Assembly: GCF_015477805.1 (NCBI RefSeq)
Contig: NZ_JADLQL010000002.1
Coordinates: 1,364,001-1,428,000 of the forward strand
DNA from: Nocardia flavorosea
Lineage (GTDB): Bacteria; Actinomycetota; Actinomycetes; Mycobacteriales; Mycobacteriaceae
Direction of reading: 5' to 3'
Length of the DNA stretch: 64,000 nt
Made by a program: the position numbers and the translations under genes. Numbering within the stretch: the first letter of the stretch is position 1; each line of letters begins with the position of its first letter. Positions 48,700 through 56,920 of the stretch are shown here, piece after piece. The notes beneath the pieces are model-generated. The model saw only the letters and a program-made list of their open reading frames with translations. It was not told the origin of the DNA and ran no database searches.

Positions 48700-48965
48700 C
48701 GGCCGACTCTATCCGGTCAGAGCTTCCAGCATGCGGGATTGTGCGGCTGTGCCCCACTCGCGCAACGGATCCCGATGTCCGTGGCGAGTTCCCGGGACCA
48801 TCGGACTGAGGCCTGTAGCAACCAGCGGGCATGCATTGAGCTGGGGCGATTCGCCCGATTCGGGTTCCAATCCAGAATCGGCGCATAGGGTACAGTTTTG
48901 GGTACAGTACCCAAATGCCCTGGAGGTTGGCTTCTCTTATTTCGCCTGGTCAGCGTACATTTTCT
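48700..48965. other. Right attachment arm, no gene
   Basis: The 266 bases between the DUF3800 gene and attR contain no supported gene. They hold the right-arm repeats described at 48884-48912. Confidence 0.5.
48884..48912. promoter_or_regulatory. Candidate integrase arm-type sites, right arm
   Basis: CATAGGGTACAG at 48884-48895 is identical to 10296-10307 on the left arm. A second shorter copy, GGGTACAG, begins at 48900 and forms the near-palindrome GGGTAC-A-GTACCC. The pair lies 54-82 bases inside attR. Confidence 0.55.
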
Positions 48966-49016
48966 GGTGGAGCCGGTGACGGGAATCGAACCCGCGCTGT
49001 CTGCTTGGGAAGCAGA
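48966..49016. repeat. attR: 51-bp direct repeat inside tRNA-Gly
   Basis: Identical to attL at 10156-10206. This copy is supplied by the phage and completes the 3' part of the tRNA-Gly gene, so integration keeps the tRNA functional. Confidence 0.93.
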
Positions 49017-49041
49017 AGTTCTGCCATTGAACTACACCGGC
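48968..49041 (-). tRNA. tRNA-Gly (anticodon CCC)
   Basis: The minus strand folds into a cloverleaf of 74 bases: acceptor GCCGGTG/CACCGGC, D-arm GTTC...GAAC, anticodon stem TCTGC/GCAGA with loop TTCCCAA (anticodon CCC), T-arm GCGGG-TTCGATT-CCCGT, discriminator T and an encoded CCA. The 3' 49 bases fall within attR, so the present gene is a host/phage chimera with normal sequence. Confidence 0.95.
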
Positions 49042-49131
49042 GCACGCCTGTCGGCGCGAAGGCGAGCTTAGCAGAGGGCCGACCGGGGGCCGAAATCTTT
49101 CGCCGATTCCGGCCCCGGTGCACGGCCTCGG

Positions 49132-49503
49132 TCAGGCTTCGGACCAGACGCCGAGTTGGTTGCCGCTGGGGTCGGTGAAGTGGAAGCGGCGGCCGCCGGG
49201 GAAATCGAAGGGGCCTTCGGTGACCGTGCCGCCGGCGGCGCCGACGGAACGCAAGCTGGTGTCGAGGTCGTTCGAGTAGAGCAGGACCAGGGGGCCGCCG
49301 GTGCGGACCTCGGAACCGGCGGCCAGGCCGCCCGCTTCGCCTTCGCTGCCGTCGAAGCGGCGGATACCGGCGTACTGCGGGCCGTAGTCGTTGAATTCCC
49401 AGCCGAAGGCGGAGCGGTAGAAGGTTTTCGCGGCTTCCAGGTCGGTGGCGGTGAGTTCGATGTAGTCGATGCCGTGGTGGGTGTGCGAGCTGGTGTCGGA
49501 CAT
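49132..49503 (-). CDS. VOC (glyoxalase/bleomycin-resistance-like) family protein
   Basis: The 123-residue protein is read from ATG 49503, which has AGGAGGA at good spacing; the longer frame upstream is not favoured. It shows the paired beta-alpha-beta modules of the VOC fold: [36 protein letters not shown], then [20 protein letters not shown]. Metal-ligand positions include His (HHGIDYIE) and Glu/Asp candidates. The substrate is unknown. Confidence 0.85.
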   Translation of the reverse strand: MSDTSSHTHHGIDYIELTATDLEAAKTFYRSAFGWEFNDYGPQYAGIRRFDGSEGEAGGLAAGSEVRTGGPLVLLYSNDLDTSLRSVGAAGGTVTEGPFDFPGGRRFHFTDPSGNQLGVWSEA

Positions 49504-49648
49504 GGGCATTCCTCCTCGTTGGGCCGGCGAATGTCGGCGGGTCGTCGGAGCTGCGTCGGTCAGGTGCAGTGTGCCCGCGAGGTATGACAGGAAACGGTGC
49601 CGCCGGACCGGGGCCACCTGCCCGGATCGCGGTCGCTACGCTCGTGGC

Positions 49649-50221
49649 GTGCTGCTTTCCGATCGTGATATCCGGGCGGAGTTCGCCGCCGGGCGGCTCG
49701 GGCTCGAACCGTTCGAGGACAACCTGGTCCAGCCGTCCAGTATCGACGTGCGGCTGGACCGGATGTTCCGGGTGTTCAACAACACCCGCTACACCCATAT
49801 CGACCCGGCGCAGCGCCAGGACGAGCTGACGAGTCTGGTGGAGCCCGCTGCGGGTGAACCGTTCGTGCTGCATCCGGGAGAATTCGTGCTCGGGTCCACG
49901 CTGGAGGTGTGCAGCCTGCCCGACGATCTGGCGGGCCGGTTGGAGGGTAAGTCGAGTCTGGGCCGGCTGGGGTTGCTCACTCATTCGACGGCCGGGTTCA
50001 TCGACCCCGGGTTCAGCGGGCACATCACCCTCGAACTGTCGAATGTGGCGAATCTGCCCATCACGTTGTGGCCGGGGATGAAAATCGGGCAGTTGTGCCT
50101 GTTCCGGTTGACCAGTCCGGCGGAGAACCCGTACGGCAGTGCGGGCACCGGCTCGAAGTATCAGGGGCAGCGCGGGCCGACGCCGTCGCGGGCGTATCTG
50201 AACTTCCCGCCCCGGGACTGA
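49649..50221 (+). CDS. dcd: dCTP deaminase (probably bifunctional, dUMP-forming)
   Basis: The 190-residue protein starts at GTG 49649. Family motifs are clear: [37 protein letters not shown] (serine/arginine active-site strand), [19 protein letters not shown] (catalytic Glu in the family) and [16 protein letters not shown] near the end. Length equals the actinobacterial enzymes that convert dCTP directly to dUMP. It supplies dUMP for thymidylate synthesis. The tRNA-Gly/dcd neighbourhood is host. Confidence 0.93.
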   Translation: MLLSDRDIRAEFAAGRLGLEPFEDNLVQPSSIDVRLDRMFRVFNNTRYTHIDPAQRQDELTSLVEPAAGEPFVLHPGEFVLGSTLEVCSLPDDLAGRLEGKSSLGRLGLLTHSTAGFIDPGFSGHITLELSNVANLPITLWPGMKIGQLCLFRLTSPAENPYGSAGTGSKYQGQRGPTPSRAYLNFPPRD

Positions 50222-50289
50222 GGCGGCCGGTGGGCAACCGTTGACCCGGCCCTGGGGGACGTGCTGCTTTTGCCGGCTGGGCGATGCGT

Positions 50290-50853
50290 TCAGTGTTTCT
50301 CGGGTGGGCCGAGCACGATATCGGTGGCCCGGGCCATGATGGCGGCGCGGTCCACACCGCCGGGTGGGTCGGCGACCAGGAAATGCATGCCGATTCGCGT
50401 ACTGAAGGCGAGCAGGCTGCGGGCTTCGATCTCGACCGGGTCGGTGAAGTAGGCGCCGATCATCTCGCGCAGCAACCGCATGCGCTGGTTGTCCACCCGG
50501 CGCAGGCGGGCGGCCACGGCTTCGTCGCGGCGGGCCCAGTCGCGGATCGCGAGGTCGATCGGTAGCAGTTCCGGGGAGAGGGTGAGTGCGCCGGCGCGCT
50601 GGATTTTGGCCCGTGGGGCGCCGCCTTCGCGGTCGACGCTGTCGAGGACCTCGTCGACACTGCGCCGCTCCCAGGTGTCCAGCATGGCTTCGAGCAGGGC
50701 GTTGCGGTCGGCGAAGTAGCCGTAGAAGCCGCCCTTGGTGACGCCCAGTTTTTTCGCGAGTGCTTCGACGCGGACTGCGTCGGGACCTCCGTGAGCGAGG
50801 GTACGCAGACCTTCGTCTATCCAGTCGGCACTCGGTGTGCGCGCCGTTCCCAT
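50290..50853 (-). CDS. TetR family regulator
   Basis: The 187-residue protein is read from ATG 50853 (GAGGGGAG upstream). The N-terminal HTH is typical (LRTLAHGGPDAVRVEALAKK, LGVTKGGFYGYFADRNALLE). The C-terminal ligand domain is helical and unspecific. Two near-identical palindromes (50883-50898 and 50915-50930) lie between it and the divergent gene at 50953, so it probably represses both itself and that gene. Confidence 0.9.
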   Translation of the reverse strand: MGTARTPSADWIDEGLRTLAHGGPDAVRVEALAKKLGVTKGGFYGYFADRNALLEAMLDTWERRSVDEVLDSVDREGGAPRAKIQRAGALTLSPELLPIDLAIRDWARRDEAVAARLRRVDNQRMRLLREMIGAYFTDPVEIEARSLLAFSTRIGMHFLVADPPGGVDRAAIMARATDIVLGPPEKH

Positions 50854-50882
50854 TGTTGTGTCTCCCCTCACCGTCGGACATC

Positions 50883-50930
50883 TATACGCCGCCGTATATC
50901 TGCGGTAGCGTTGATATACGCCACCGTATA
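50883..50930. promoter_or_regulatory. Twin TetR operators
   Basis: TATACGCCGCCGTATA (50883-50898) and TATACGCCACCGTATA (50915-50930) differ at one central base. Each has TATACG/CGTATA arms, and their centres lie 32 bases apart (about three helical turns). They sit between the TetR gene and the divergent gene. Confidence 0.8.
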
Positions 50931-50952
50931 ACAGGCAGAGGGAGATGCGGCG

Positions 50953-51465
50953 ATGACTGACCCTTCCCCGGACCGTGTGGTCGAAGGCCACCCCGATCCG
51001 ATCGCATTTCAGCAGTACAACATCACCGACTCGACCCGAGCGCGCAGCGCGTCGACCGGATACGACTACATCGATCAGTTCACGCTGGTCACCGCCGCGG
51101 CGGCGGCCGGGACACCGCAAGCGTGGGCGCGGGCGGCGCTCGACACCGTCGCCGGAATCAAAGGCCGGCTGATCTGGCGCGGTCTGCTGGGACTCCGGCT
51201 CGCCCGGCGGTCGTCCCCCGAGCATGTGGCCGGATGGGAGATCGTCGAACTCGGTGAAACCTGGATCACTCTCGCAGCCCGGTCCTGGTTGCTCACCGGC
51301 AGTCTCGTGATCGAGGTCGAGGAAAACAGTGTTTCCCTGGCCACCTTCGTGCGGTACGAGCGGCCGATCGGCGAGCGCATCTGGACATTCGCTTCCCGGG
51401 GGCATCGCCGGTTCGCGCCCGAACTGCTACCCGCCGCACAGCGAATTCTGCGGCCACATCCGTGA
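50953..51465 (+). CDS. DUF2867-like protein, likely TetR target
   Basis: The 170-residue protein starts at ATG 50953 (GAGGGAG upstream). A core (GWEIVELGETWITLAARSWL, SLVIEVEENSVSLATFVRYE, RIWTFASRGHRRFAPELLPA) resembles DUF2867 proteins, which have a START-like beta/alpha layout. The ligand is unknown. Its promoter overlaps the twin palindromes, so it is probably controlled by the adjacent TetR regulator. Confidence 0.7.
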   Translation: MTDPSPDRVVEGHPDPIAFQQYNITDSTRARSASTGYDYIDQFTLVTAAAAAGTPQAWARAALDTVAGIKGRLIWRGLLGLRLARRSSPEHVAGWEIVELGETWITLAARSWLLTGSLVIEVEENSVSLATFVRYERPIGERIWTFASRGHRRFAPELLPAAQRILRPHP

Positions 51466-51607
51466 TACCGGACCGGTCGGGGCAGATGGCCGGCCCGGTA
51501 CCACGGCGGCTGTCCTGGGACAGCCTGTCCCCACGGTCACCCGTCGGCGCCGCGGGCGGGTTACGCCGGCCCGCCTCGTGAGCCGCCCGGCGTAACCCCA
51601 TCCCCGG

Positions 51608-52054
51608 TCATTCCCGGTTGCCGCCCGCCAGGAGTGCGGCGTTGATAACCGAGGACAGTGGGGGTAGCAGGCCGTCGCGTTCGGGCGGCACCACCCAGTT
51701 GCAGCCTTCCCGGTTCCAGCGGCCCATCCCGGTGGGCAGCATGACCGCACTGCCCACGCCGGGAATGTCGATTTCGATGCGGTGCAGCATTTCCACCACT
51801 TCGGGATCGGGCCGGCGATCCGGATAGGCCACAAAACTCCAGCGAATCTGACGGGCCAGCACGGGAACCCGGATATCCCGTGAGTCCAGCAGTTCGCGGA
51901 CGGCGCGCGCGCGTTCGGTGGGCAGGTGGATGACGCAGGCCCGGCTGGTGATCGGCAGCATCACGAAACCGCCGCGTTCGGTGGCCGGTAAACCGAATTC
52001 GTGACGATAGTAGGCGGCCCAGTCGTCGACCGTTCTGAGCTTTTCCACATTCAC
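51608..52054 (-). CDS. Hypothetical protein, divergent from an XRE/TPR regulator
   Basis: The 148-residue protein is read from GTG 52054 (AAGGGGA upstream). The frame is open further upstream but crosses a tandem repeat and is rich in Arg/Ala. It contains VDDWAAYYRHEFGLPATERG, GGFVMLPITSRACVIHLPTE and GRWNREGCNWVVPPERDGLL. The last resembles segments of actinobacterial primase/polymerase-like proteins, but key acidic residues are not evident. Function unknown. It pairs head to head with the regulator at 52292. Confidence 0.65.
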   Translation of the reverse strand: MNVEKLRTVDDWAAYYRHEFGLPATERGGFVMLPITSRACVIHLPTERARAVRELLDSRDIRVPVLARQIRWSFVAYPDRRPDPEVVEMLHRIEIDIPGVGSAVMLPTGMGRWNREGCNWVVPPERDGLLPPLSSVINAALLAGGNRE

Positions 52055-52068
52055 GGTGAATCCCCTTG

Positions 52069-52104
52069 CCTCCCTGGCGTGCCGGGCCTCCCTGGCGTGC
52101 CGGG
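52069..52104. repeat. Tandem 18-bp repeat
   Basis: CCTCCCTGGCGTGCCGGG occurs twice without a gap, just upstream of the GTG 52054 start. It may be replication slippage in the leader. Confidence 0.8.
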
Positions 52105-52291
52105 CCACGGCCGGTGGCGGTCTCGCTTCTGTCTTTCCAGGATCCCGCCTGGACGGGCGTGCCGGAACCGCCTTCGTGCTTGCGTTCCACTGCCCTTGCG
52201 CTGCCATTCGCAGCGGTAACGAAATTCCTTGTGGTTGCAGTCACATTCGGCTCGTACCCTGGGGAAGAAATCGTTCGGAAAGGGTGACAAC

Positions 52292-53659
52292 GTGGTCGGC
52301 CAATGGTCTGGAAGGGAGGCCCGGGCGCTTCGCGAGGCCAAAAGGATGAGCATCCGGGAGTTCGCGGCACATTTGGGTGTGCACGAACGCCTGGTGTCCA
52401 AATGGGAGGCCGGCGGCAACCGGGTGCATCCGCGTCCCGTCAACCAAGCTGCCCTCGACACCTGCCTGGCCAGATCCGATGATGTCGAGCGGAGCCGGTT
52501 CGCCGCATTGACCGCCGACCCGGTTTCCGGCCCCGTCGGCGGCCCCACCGCGGTGCGCGGAAGTTATTCCAATGACGCCGAACTCCTCGCCCTCGTCGAC
52601 AGCGGTGCGGTGCGTGGGGACGGGGCGGCGGCGATTTCGGAGAGGGATCTGATCATGGCGGCAGCACACGAGGCGAGCGATCACGCCGGCCGGGCCGAGG
52701 CGACGAATATCGGGCCCAGCACCTTGGATCAGCTCGACGCGGATGTCACCCGGATCGCGAACGATTACGTCCACACTCCGCCGATGCCGATGATGGTGGA
52801 GATGCTGCGGGTGCGCCGCCGGGTGTACCGGCTGCTGGAGGGGCATCAGCGCCCGTCCGACACCAGTCACCTATACCTGCTGGCCGGGTCGTTGTCGGGT
52901 TTGCTCGCCAACGCGAGTACCGACCTGGGGTACCTGGATGCTGCCGGTGAGCAGATCCGGGCGGCCTGGGCCTACGGCGAGATCTGCGGTCACAATGGGT
53001 TGCGCGCGTGGGCGCGGGGGATGCACGCACTCATCGAGTACTGGTCCGAACGGCCGCATCGGGCACTCGCCCTGGCGCAGAGCGGGCAGCAGTACGCGGA
53101 TTCGGCCACCGCCGCGGTGCGCCTGCACAATATCGAGGCGCGGATCTGGTCGAAGATCGGTAGTGCGGCCGATACCGAGCGTTGTATCCGGGCTGCCGCT
53201 GCGGCGAGCGAGAGCGCGACCACCGATGGATTGCACGACGAAGTGGGCGGGGTGTTCGGCTTCTCCGAGGCCAAGGCCAGCTACTATGCGGGCGCCACCT
53301 ATATCCATCTCGGTCTCGCCGAACCGGCGCTGGCCGCCACGGAACGCACGATCGAGCTGTATCTCAGCGGGCCGGCGCGTCAGCGTTCCTACGGCGCCGA
53401 AGCGCTGGCCCGGGTGGATTCGGCGGCCGCTCATCTGATCAATGGCAGTCTCGACGGCGCGGCGGAGGCGCTGTCACCGGTGCTCGAACTGGCCGAGGAC
53501 AAGCGCATCGCGCAGCTGGAGGAACGGCTCACCGGGGTACGCCGGCGGATCTGCGCCCCCAGCTATCGCGGCGTTGCGCAGGCCCGGTCCCTGGACGAGC
53601 AGATCGAGGAATTCTGCGGTTCCACACCCACCCGCAGCCTGCCCCCGGGGGCGGGGTGA
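52292..53659 (+). CDS. XRE regulator with TPR-like domain
   Basis: The 455-residue protein starts at GTG 52292, with GGAAAGGG upstream. The N-terminal HTH (REARALREAKRMSIREFAAH, LGVHERLVSKWEAGG) is followed by a linker and a long alpha-helical region with TPR-like pairs (LYLLAGSLSGLLANASTDLG, then ATYIHLGLAEPALAATERTI). This type is abundant in Nocardia and related genera. Target unknown; the divergent gene at 52054 is the nearest candidate. Confidence 0.82.
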   Translation: MVGQWSGREARALREAKRMSIREFAAHLGVHERLVSKWEAGGNRVHPRPVNQAALDTCLARSDDVERSRFAALTADPVSGPVGGPTAVRGSYSNDAELLALVDSGAVRGDGAAAISERDLIMAAAHEASDHAGRAEATNIGPSTLDQLDADVTRIANDYVHTPPMPMMVEMLRVRRRVYRLLEGHQRPSDTSHLYLLAGSLSGLLANASTDLGYLDAAGEQIRAAWAYGEICGHNGLRAWARGMHALIEYWSERPHRALALAQSGQQYADSATAAVRLHNIEARIWSKIGSAADTERCIRAAAAASESATTDGLHDEVGGVFGFSEAKASYYAGATYIHLGLAEPALAATERTIELYLSGPARQRSYGAEALARVDSAAAHLINGSLDGAAEALSPVLELAEDKRIAQLEERLTGVRRRICAPSYRGVAQARSLDEQIEEFCGSTPTRSLPPGAG

Positions 53660-53743
53660 CCGCGACGTCGAACCCGCTCGCCCGGTAGCCGTACGCGCAG
53701 GTACCGGGGCCGGGCCGGATATCCCCTTGCCGCTGGTGGCACC

Positions 53744-54997
53744 ATGGATCGGGTGAGTACTGGCCATTCGCATCCCGCCCCCCGGATTCTGGAGCAGTCG
53801 AAGAAGCTGCAGAACGTCGTCTACGAGATCCGTGGACCGGTACACGCACATGCGGCACGGCTGGAGGCGGAGGGCCATCGGATCCTGAAGCTCAATATCG
53901 GCAATCCGGCGCCGTTCGGGTTCGAGGCGCCCGATGTGATCATGCGGGATATGATCGCCGCCCTGCCGAACGCGCAGGGGTACTCGGAATCCAAGGGGAT
54001 ACTGTCCGCGCGGCGGGCGATCGTCACCCGTTACGAGCTGGTCCCGGGCTTTCCGGAGCTGGACGTCGACAGCGTCTACCTGGGCAACGGCGTCTCCGAG
54101 CTGATCACCATCACGATGCAGGCACTGCTGGACAACGGTGACGAGGTGCTGATCCCCGCCCCCGACTACCCGCTCTGGACGGCCATGACCAGCCTGGCCG
54201 GCGGTACGCCGGTGCACTATCTGTGCGATGAGAGCAACGGTTGGCAGCCCGATATCGCCGATCTCGAAGCCAAGATCACCGACCGGACCAAGGCCCTGTT
54301 GGTGATCAACCCGAACAACCCGACCGGGGCGGTGTACTCGGCGGAGGTGCTGCAGCAACTCGTGGACCTGGCCCGTAAGCACCGGCTGCTGCTGCTGGCC
54401 GACGAGATCTACGACAAGATCCTCTACGACGACGCCAAACATATTTCGCTGGCGACGCTGGCGCCGGATCTGCTGTGTCTCACTTTCAACGGCCTGTCCA
54501 AGGCCTATCGGGTGGCGGGTTACCGCTCGGGGTGGCTGGCGATCACCGGCCCGAAGGATCATGCGTCCGGTTTTCTGGAGGGGATCGATCTGCTCGCGTC
54601 CTCGCGGCTGTGCCCGAATGTGCCGGCGCAGCACGCCATCCAGGTGGCGCTGGGCGGCTATCAGAGCATCGATGACCTGATCCTGCCGGGCGGGCGCCTG
54701 CTCGAGCAGCGGGATATGGCTTGGGAACGATTGAATGCCATTCCCGGCGTGTCGTGCGTCAAACCGCGGGGTGCGCTGTATGCATTCCCTAGGCTGGATC
54801 CCGAAGTCCACGAGATTCACGACGACGAGAAACTGGTTCAAGACCTGCTGCTCCAGGAGAAGATCCTGATGGTGCAGGGCACCGGTTTCAACTGGCCGGA
54901 CCACGATCATCTGCGCATCGTGACCCTGCCCTGGGCGCGTGATCTGGCGGTTGCCATCGAGCGTTTCGGCAATTTCCTGGCGAGCTACCGCCAGTAG
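53744..54997 (+). CDS. PLP-dependent aminotransferase (AspC/AlaA-like)
   Basis: The 417-residue protein belongs to fold-type I class I aminotransferases. The Schiff-base lysine is K253 in NGLSKAYRVAGYRSGW. NPNNPTGAVYS and LLADEIYDKILYDD carry the residues that contact the cofactor ring, and the C-terminal RIVTLPW contains the carboxylate-binding Arg. It most resembles the alanine/aspartate aminotransferases of actinobacteria (AlaA group). The Shine-Dalgarno is weak; GTG 53753 is an alternative start. Confidence 0.9.
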   Translation: MDRVSTGHSHPAPRILEQSKKLQNVVYEIRGPVHAHAARLEAEGHRILKLNIGNPAPFGFEAPDVIMRDMIAALPNAQGYSESKGILSARRAIVTRYELVPGFPELDVDSVYLGNGVSELITITMQALLDNGDEVLIPAPDYPLWTAMTSLAGGTPVHYLCDESNGWQPDIADLEAKITDRTKALLVINPNNPTGAVYSAEVLQQLVDLARKHRLLLLADEIYDKILYDDAKHISLATLAPDLLCLTFNGLSKAYRVAGYRSGWLAITGPKDHASGFLEGIDLLASSRLCPNVPAQHAIQVALGGYQSIDDLILPGGRLLEQRDMAWERLNAIPGVSCVKPRGALYAFPRLDPEVHEIHDDEKLVQDLLLQEKILMVQGTGFNWPDHDHLRIVTLPWARDLAVAIERFGNFLASYRQ

Positions 54998-55087
54998 CGA
55001 GGCGGAGAACGCTGGGTAAAAACAGACCTTTCGTCCGGATTATTGCCAATTTTCTGAACCCACTGGCACAAAAGCGGATCTTATGTG

Positions 55088-55093
55088 TACAGT
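55088..55093 (+). promoter_or_regulatory. -10-like box TACAGT for the 6C RNA
   Basis: TACAGT lies six to eight bases before the start of the folded RNA. It matches an actinobacterial -10 element. No clear -35 box is seen. Confidence 0.5.
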
Positions 55094-55099
55094 GGGCTT

Positions 55100-55230
55100 C
55101 GGCACTTCGAGTGCCCGGCCAGGTTGTCTACCCCCCCTGGGCAACCTGGTCCTCGGGTTAGGCCGCCTACCCCCCCTGGGCGCCTGCCCCCGGGCGGCGG
55201 AGACATCCCCCTGCTCTCCGCCGCCCCTTC
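55100..55230 (+). ncRNA. 6C RNA
   Basis: Two successive hairpins each show the loop TACCCCCCCTGGG. The first is closed by the perfect 8-bp stem CCAGGTTG/CAACCTGG (about 55120-55149). The second is closed by AGGC-C-GCC/GGCGCCT with one bulge. A third perfect hairpin, GGGCGGCGGAG/CTCCGCCGCCC (55192-55226), acts as terminator. Two hairpins with runs of at least six cytosines define the actinobacterial 6C RNA, a conserved small RNA that pairs with mRNAs through the C-rich loops. Ends are estimated from the -10 box and terminator. Confidence 0.85.
55192..55226 (+). terminator. Terminator of the 6C RNA
   Basis: An 11-bp perfect stem with a 13-base loop is followed by CTTCCC. It closes the 6C RNA before the YibE/F gene. 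Confidence 0.78.
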
Positions 55231-55320
55231 CCGAGAGTCTCCGGCGCCTTGCCGAATTCCCAGCGTAGAGGCCATCCGCAGGCCGTCGCGGCATCCGGTG
55301 AATCCTCTAGGCTGAGCCGC

Positions 55321-56916
55321 GTGAGCGACCACCATCACCATCACGATCACTCCCGGCCGATCGCCATCGGCGCCACCGCCGCCCGCGTGGTGGTCGGACT
55401 GCTGATCGCGATCGGCGTCGTCGTGGTCGTCGCCACCATCGCGCTCTGGCCCGACCGGCAACAGGTCGATATCCCGCTGCCCATGCAGAACGCCGACGGC
55501 ACGGCGGTGGTCACCGAAGCCGGAACCGTTATCCGCCAAGACCTCGGCGCCTGCGGCAGTCCCTCCATCGGCCGGGTCTTCGAGGGGGAACCGACACCGC
55601 CGCCGATGCAGGTCTACGACTGCCAGCGCAGCTTGATCGCCATCGAATCCGGGCCGCACGCCGGCCGGCACACGCTGCTCGAAATCGCCCCCGGACCGGG
55701 CCAGCCCGATCTGGCCGCCGGCGACGAACTGCGGATCGTGCGGCAGCAGGCGCCGGACGGAACGCCGCTGTATTCGTTCGACGATTACGCCCGCGGGTTC
55801 CCGCTCAGCGTTATCTTCCTCGTATTCGTCGTGGTGATCGTGGTGATCGCCCGCTGGCGCGGTGTCCGCGCGATCCTCGGCCTGGGCTTCGCCTTCGCCG
55901 TCCTGGTGATGTTCCTGCTGCCGGCACTGCTGGACGGCAAACCCGCGATACCGGTTGCGCTGGTGGCCGGTTCGCTGATCTTGTATGCGGTGTTGTACCT
56001 GGCCCACGGCGTGAATCTACGCACCAGTTCGGCACTGCTGGGGACCTTGACGTCGATGGTGATCGCCGCGGTGCTGTCCTGGATCGTTATCGAAGCGACC
56101 ACGCTGACCGGTCTGTCCGAGGAACAGAACACGAACGTCGCCACCTATATCGAGCATGTGAGCATCACCGGGCTGCTGCTGGCCGGATTCATCATCGGCT
56201 CGCTCGGTGTACTCAACGATGTCACGATCACCCAAGCATCGGCAGCCTTCGAACTCGCCGAACTGGACAAGAAAGCCTCGCGGGGAGAGATTTTCGCGGC
56301 AGCGATGCGAGTCGGCCGCGACCATATCGCCAGCACCGTGTACACCCTGGTACTCGCCTACGCGGGTGGCGCACTACCGCTGCTACTGCTGTTCAGCGTG
56401 GCCGGCCGGCCCATCCGGGATGTGCTGGTGGGTGACGCCGTCGCGATCGAGATCGCGAGGTCCGCGGTCGGTGGTATCTGCCTGGCGCTCTCGGTACCGC
56501 TGACCACCGGGATCGCGGTGCTGCTCGCCCGGCCGTTCGGTACGCCGAAACCGCCCGCGCCCGTGGGTAAGCCCAAGTCCCGCCGGCACACCGATACCGG
56601 CAGCCACCGCGCGGCGCCGCGGCCGGACGGGGGGCCTGAAACGGGGCCGCGGCGCCGGGCCGATCGCGACTACGAACCGTGGCCGACCACTGGCGACCAA
56701 CCCCGGGTCCGGCGCCCCGGCACCCCCGATCCCCGTTCGGGGCCACGCTCCGCCATCGACCCGCGGCAACAACCAGGCCCACAGAGGTCGCCGCGCACCG
56801 GCCCGCAGACTTCCGGCCGGCAACCGCCGGGCCCGCAGCAGCCGTGGAATCCACAGCAGCGGTTCGGTGGCCCGCCTCCGGGCCGGCGTCCGGACCCGGG
56901 CTACGGGCGAGGCTGA
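55321..56916 (+). CDS. YibE/F family membrane protein
   Basis: The 531-residue protein is read from GTG 55321. It opens with a natural histidine run (SDHHHHHDHS), then one membrane helix (VVVGLLIAIGVVVVVATIAL). An extracytoplasmic beta-rich segment is followed by about seven further helices from residue 155 on, including GNLRTSS-like VNLRTSSALLGTLTSM, GFIIGSLGVLNDVTITQASA (family signature) and a proline-rich C-terminal tail. Function of the family is unsettled; the His-rich start could bind metal. Confidence 0.87.
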   Translation: MSDHHHHHDHSRPIAIGATAARVVVGLLIAIGVVVVVATIALWPDRQQVDIPLPMQNADGTAVVTEAGTVIRQDLGACGSPSIGRVFEGEPTPPPMQVYDCQRSLIAIESGPHAGRHTLLEIAPGPGQPDLAAGDELRIVRQQAPDGTPLYSFDDYARGFPLSVIFLVFVVVIVVIARWRGVRAILGLGFAFAVLVMFLLPALLDGKPAIPVALVAGSLILYAVLYLAHGVNLRTSSALLGTLTSMVIAAVLSWIVIEATTLTGLSEEQNTNVATYIEHVSITGLLLAGFIIGSLGVLNDVTITQASAAFELAELDKKASRGEIFAAAMRVGRDHIASTVYTLVLAYAGGALPLLLLFSVAGRPIRDVLVGDAVAIEIARSAVGGICLALSVPLTTGIAVLLARPFGTPKPPAPVGKPKSRRHTDTGSHRAAPRPDGGPETGPRRRADRDYEPWPTTGDQPRVRRPGTPDPRSGPRSAIDPRQQPGPQRSPRTGPQTSGRQPPGPQQPWNPQQRFGGPPPGRRPDPGYGRG

Positions 56917-56920
56917 CGGG

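Larger units (their letters stand above)
10156..49016. mobile_element. Integrated siphovirus-type prophage
   Basis: The element of about 38.9 kb lies between 51-bp direct repeats in a tRNA-Gly gene. Gene order is that of a temperate, long-tailed phage: integrase, repressor/antirepressor, replication, HNH/terminase, portal, capsid, tail tube, frameshifted chaperones, tape measure, tail tips, lysis, tail fibres, and finally minus-strand and plus-strand cargo genes next to attR. No gene in the structural block is visibly broken, so the prophage may still be inducible. Confidence 0.95.

Noticed and set aside
48950..50881. 643-codon minus-strand open frame
   Set aside because: It crosses the tRNA-Gly and attR and is antisense to dcd and overlaps the TetR and VOC genes in other phases; composition is Arg/Pro-rich.
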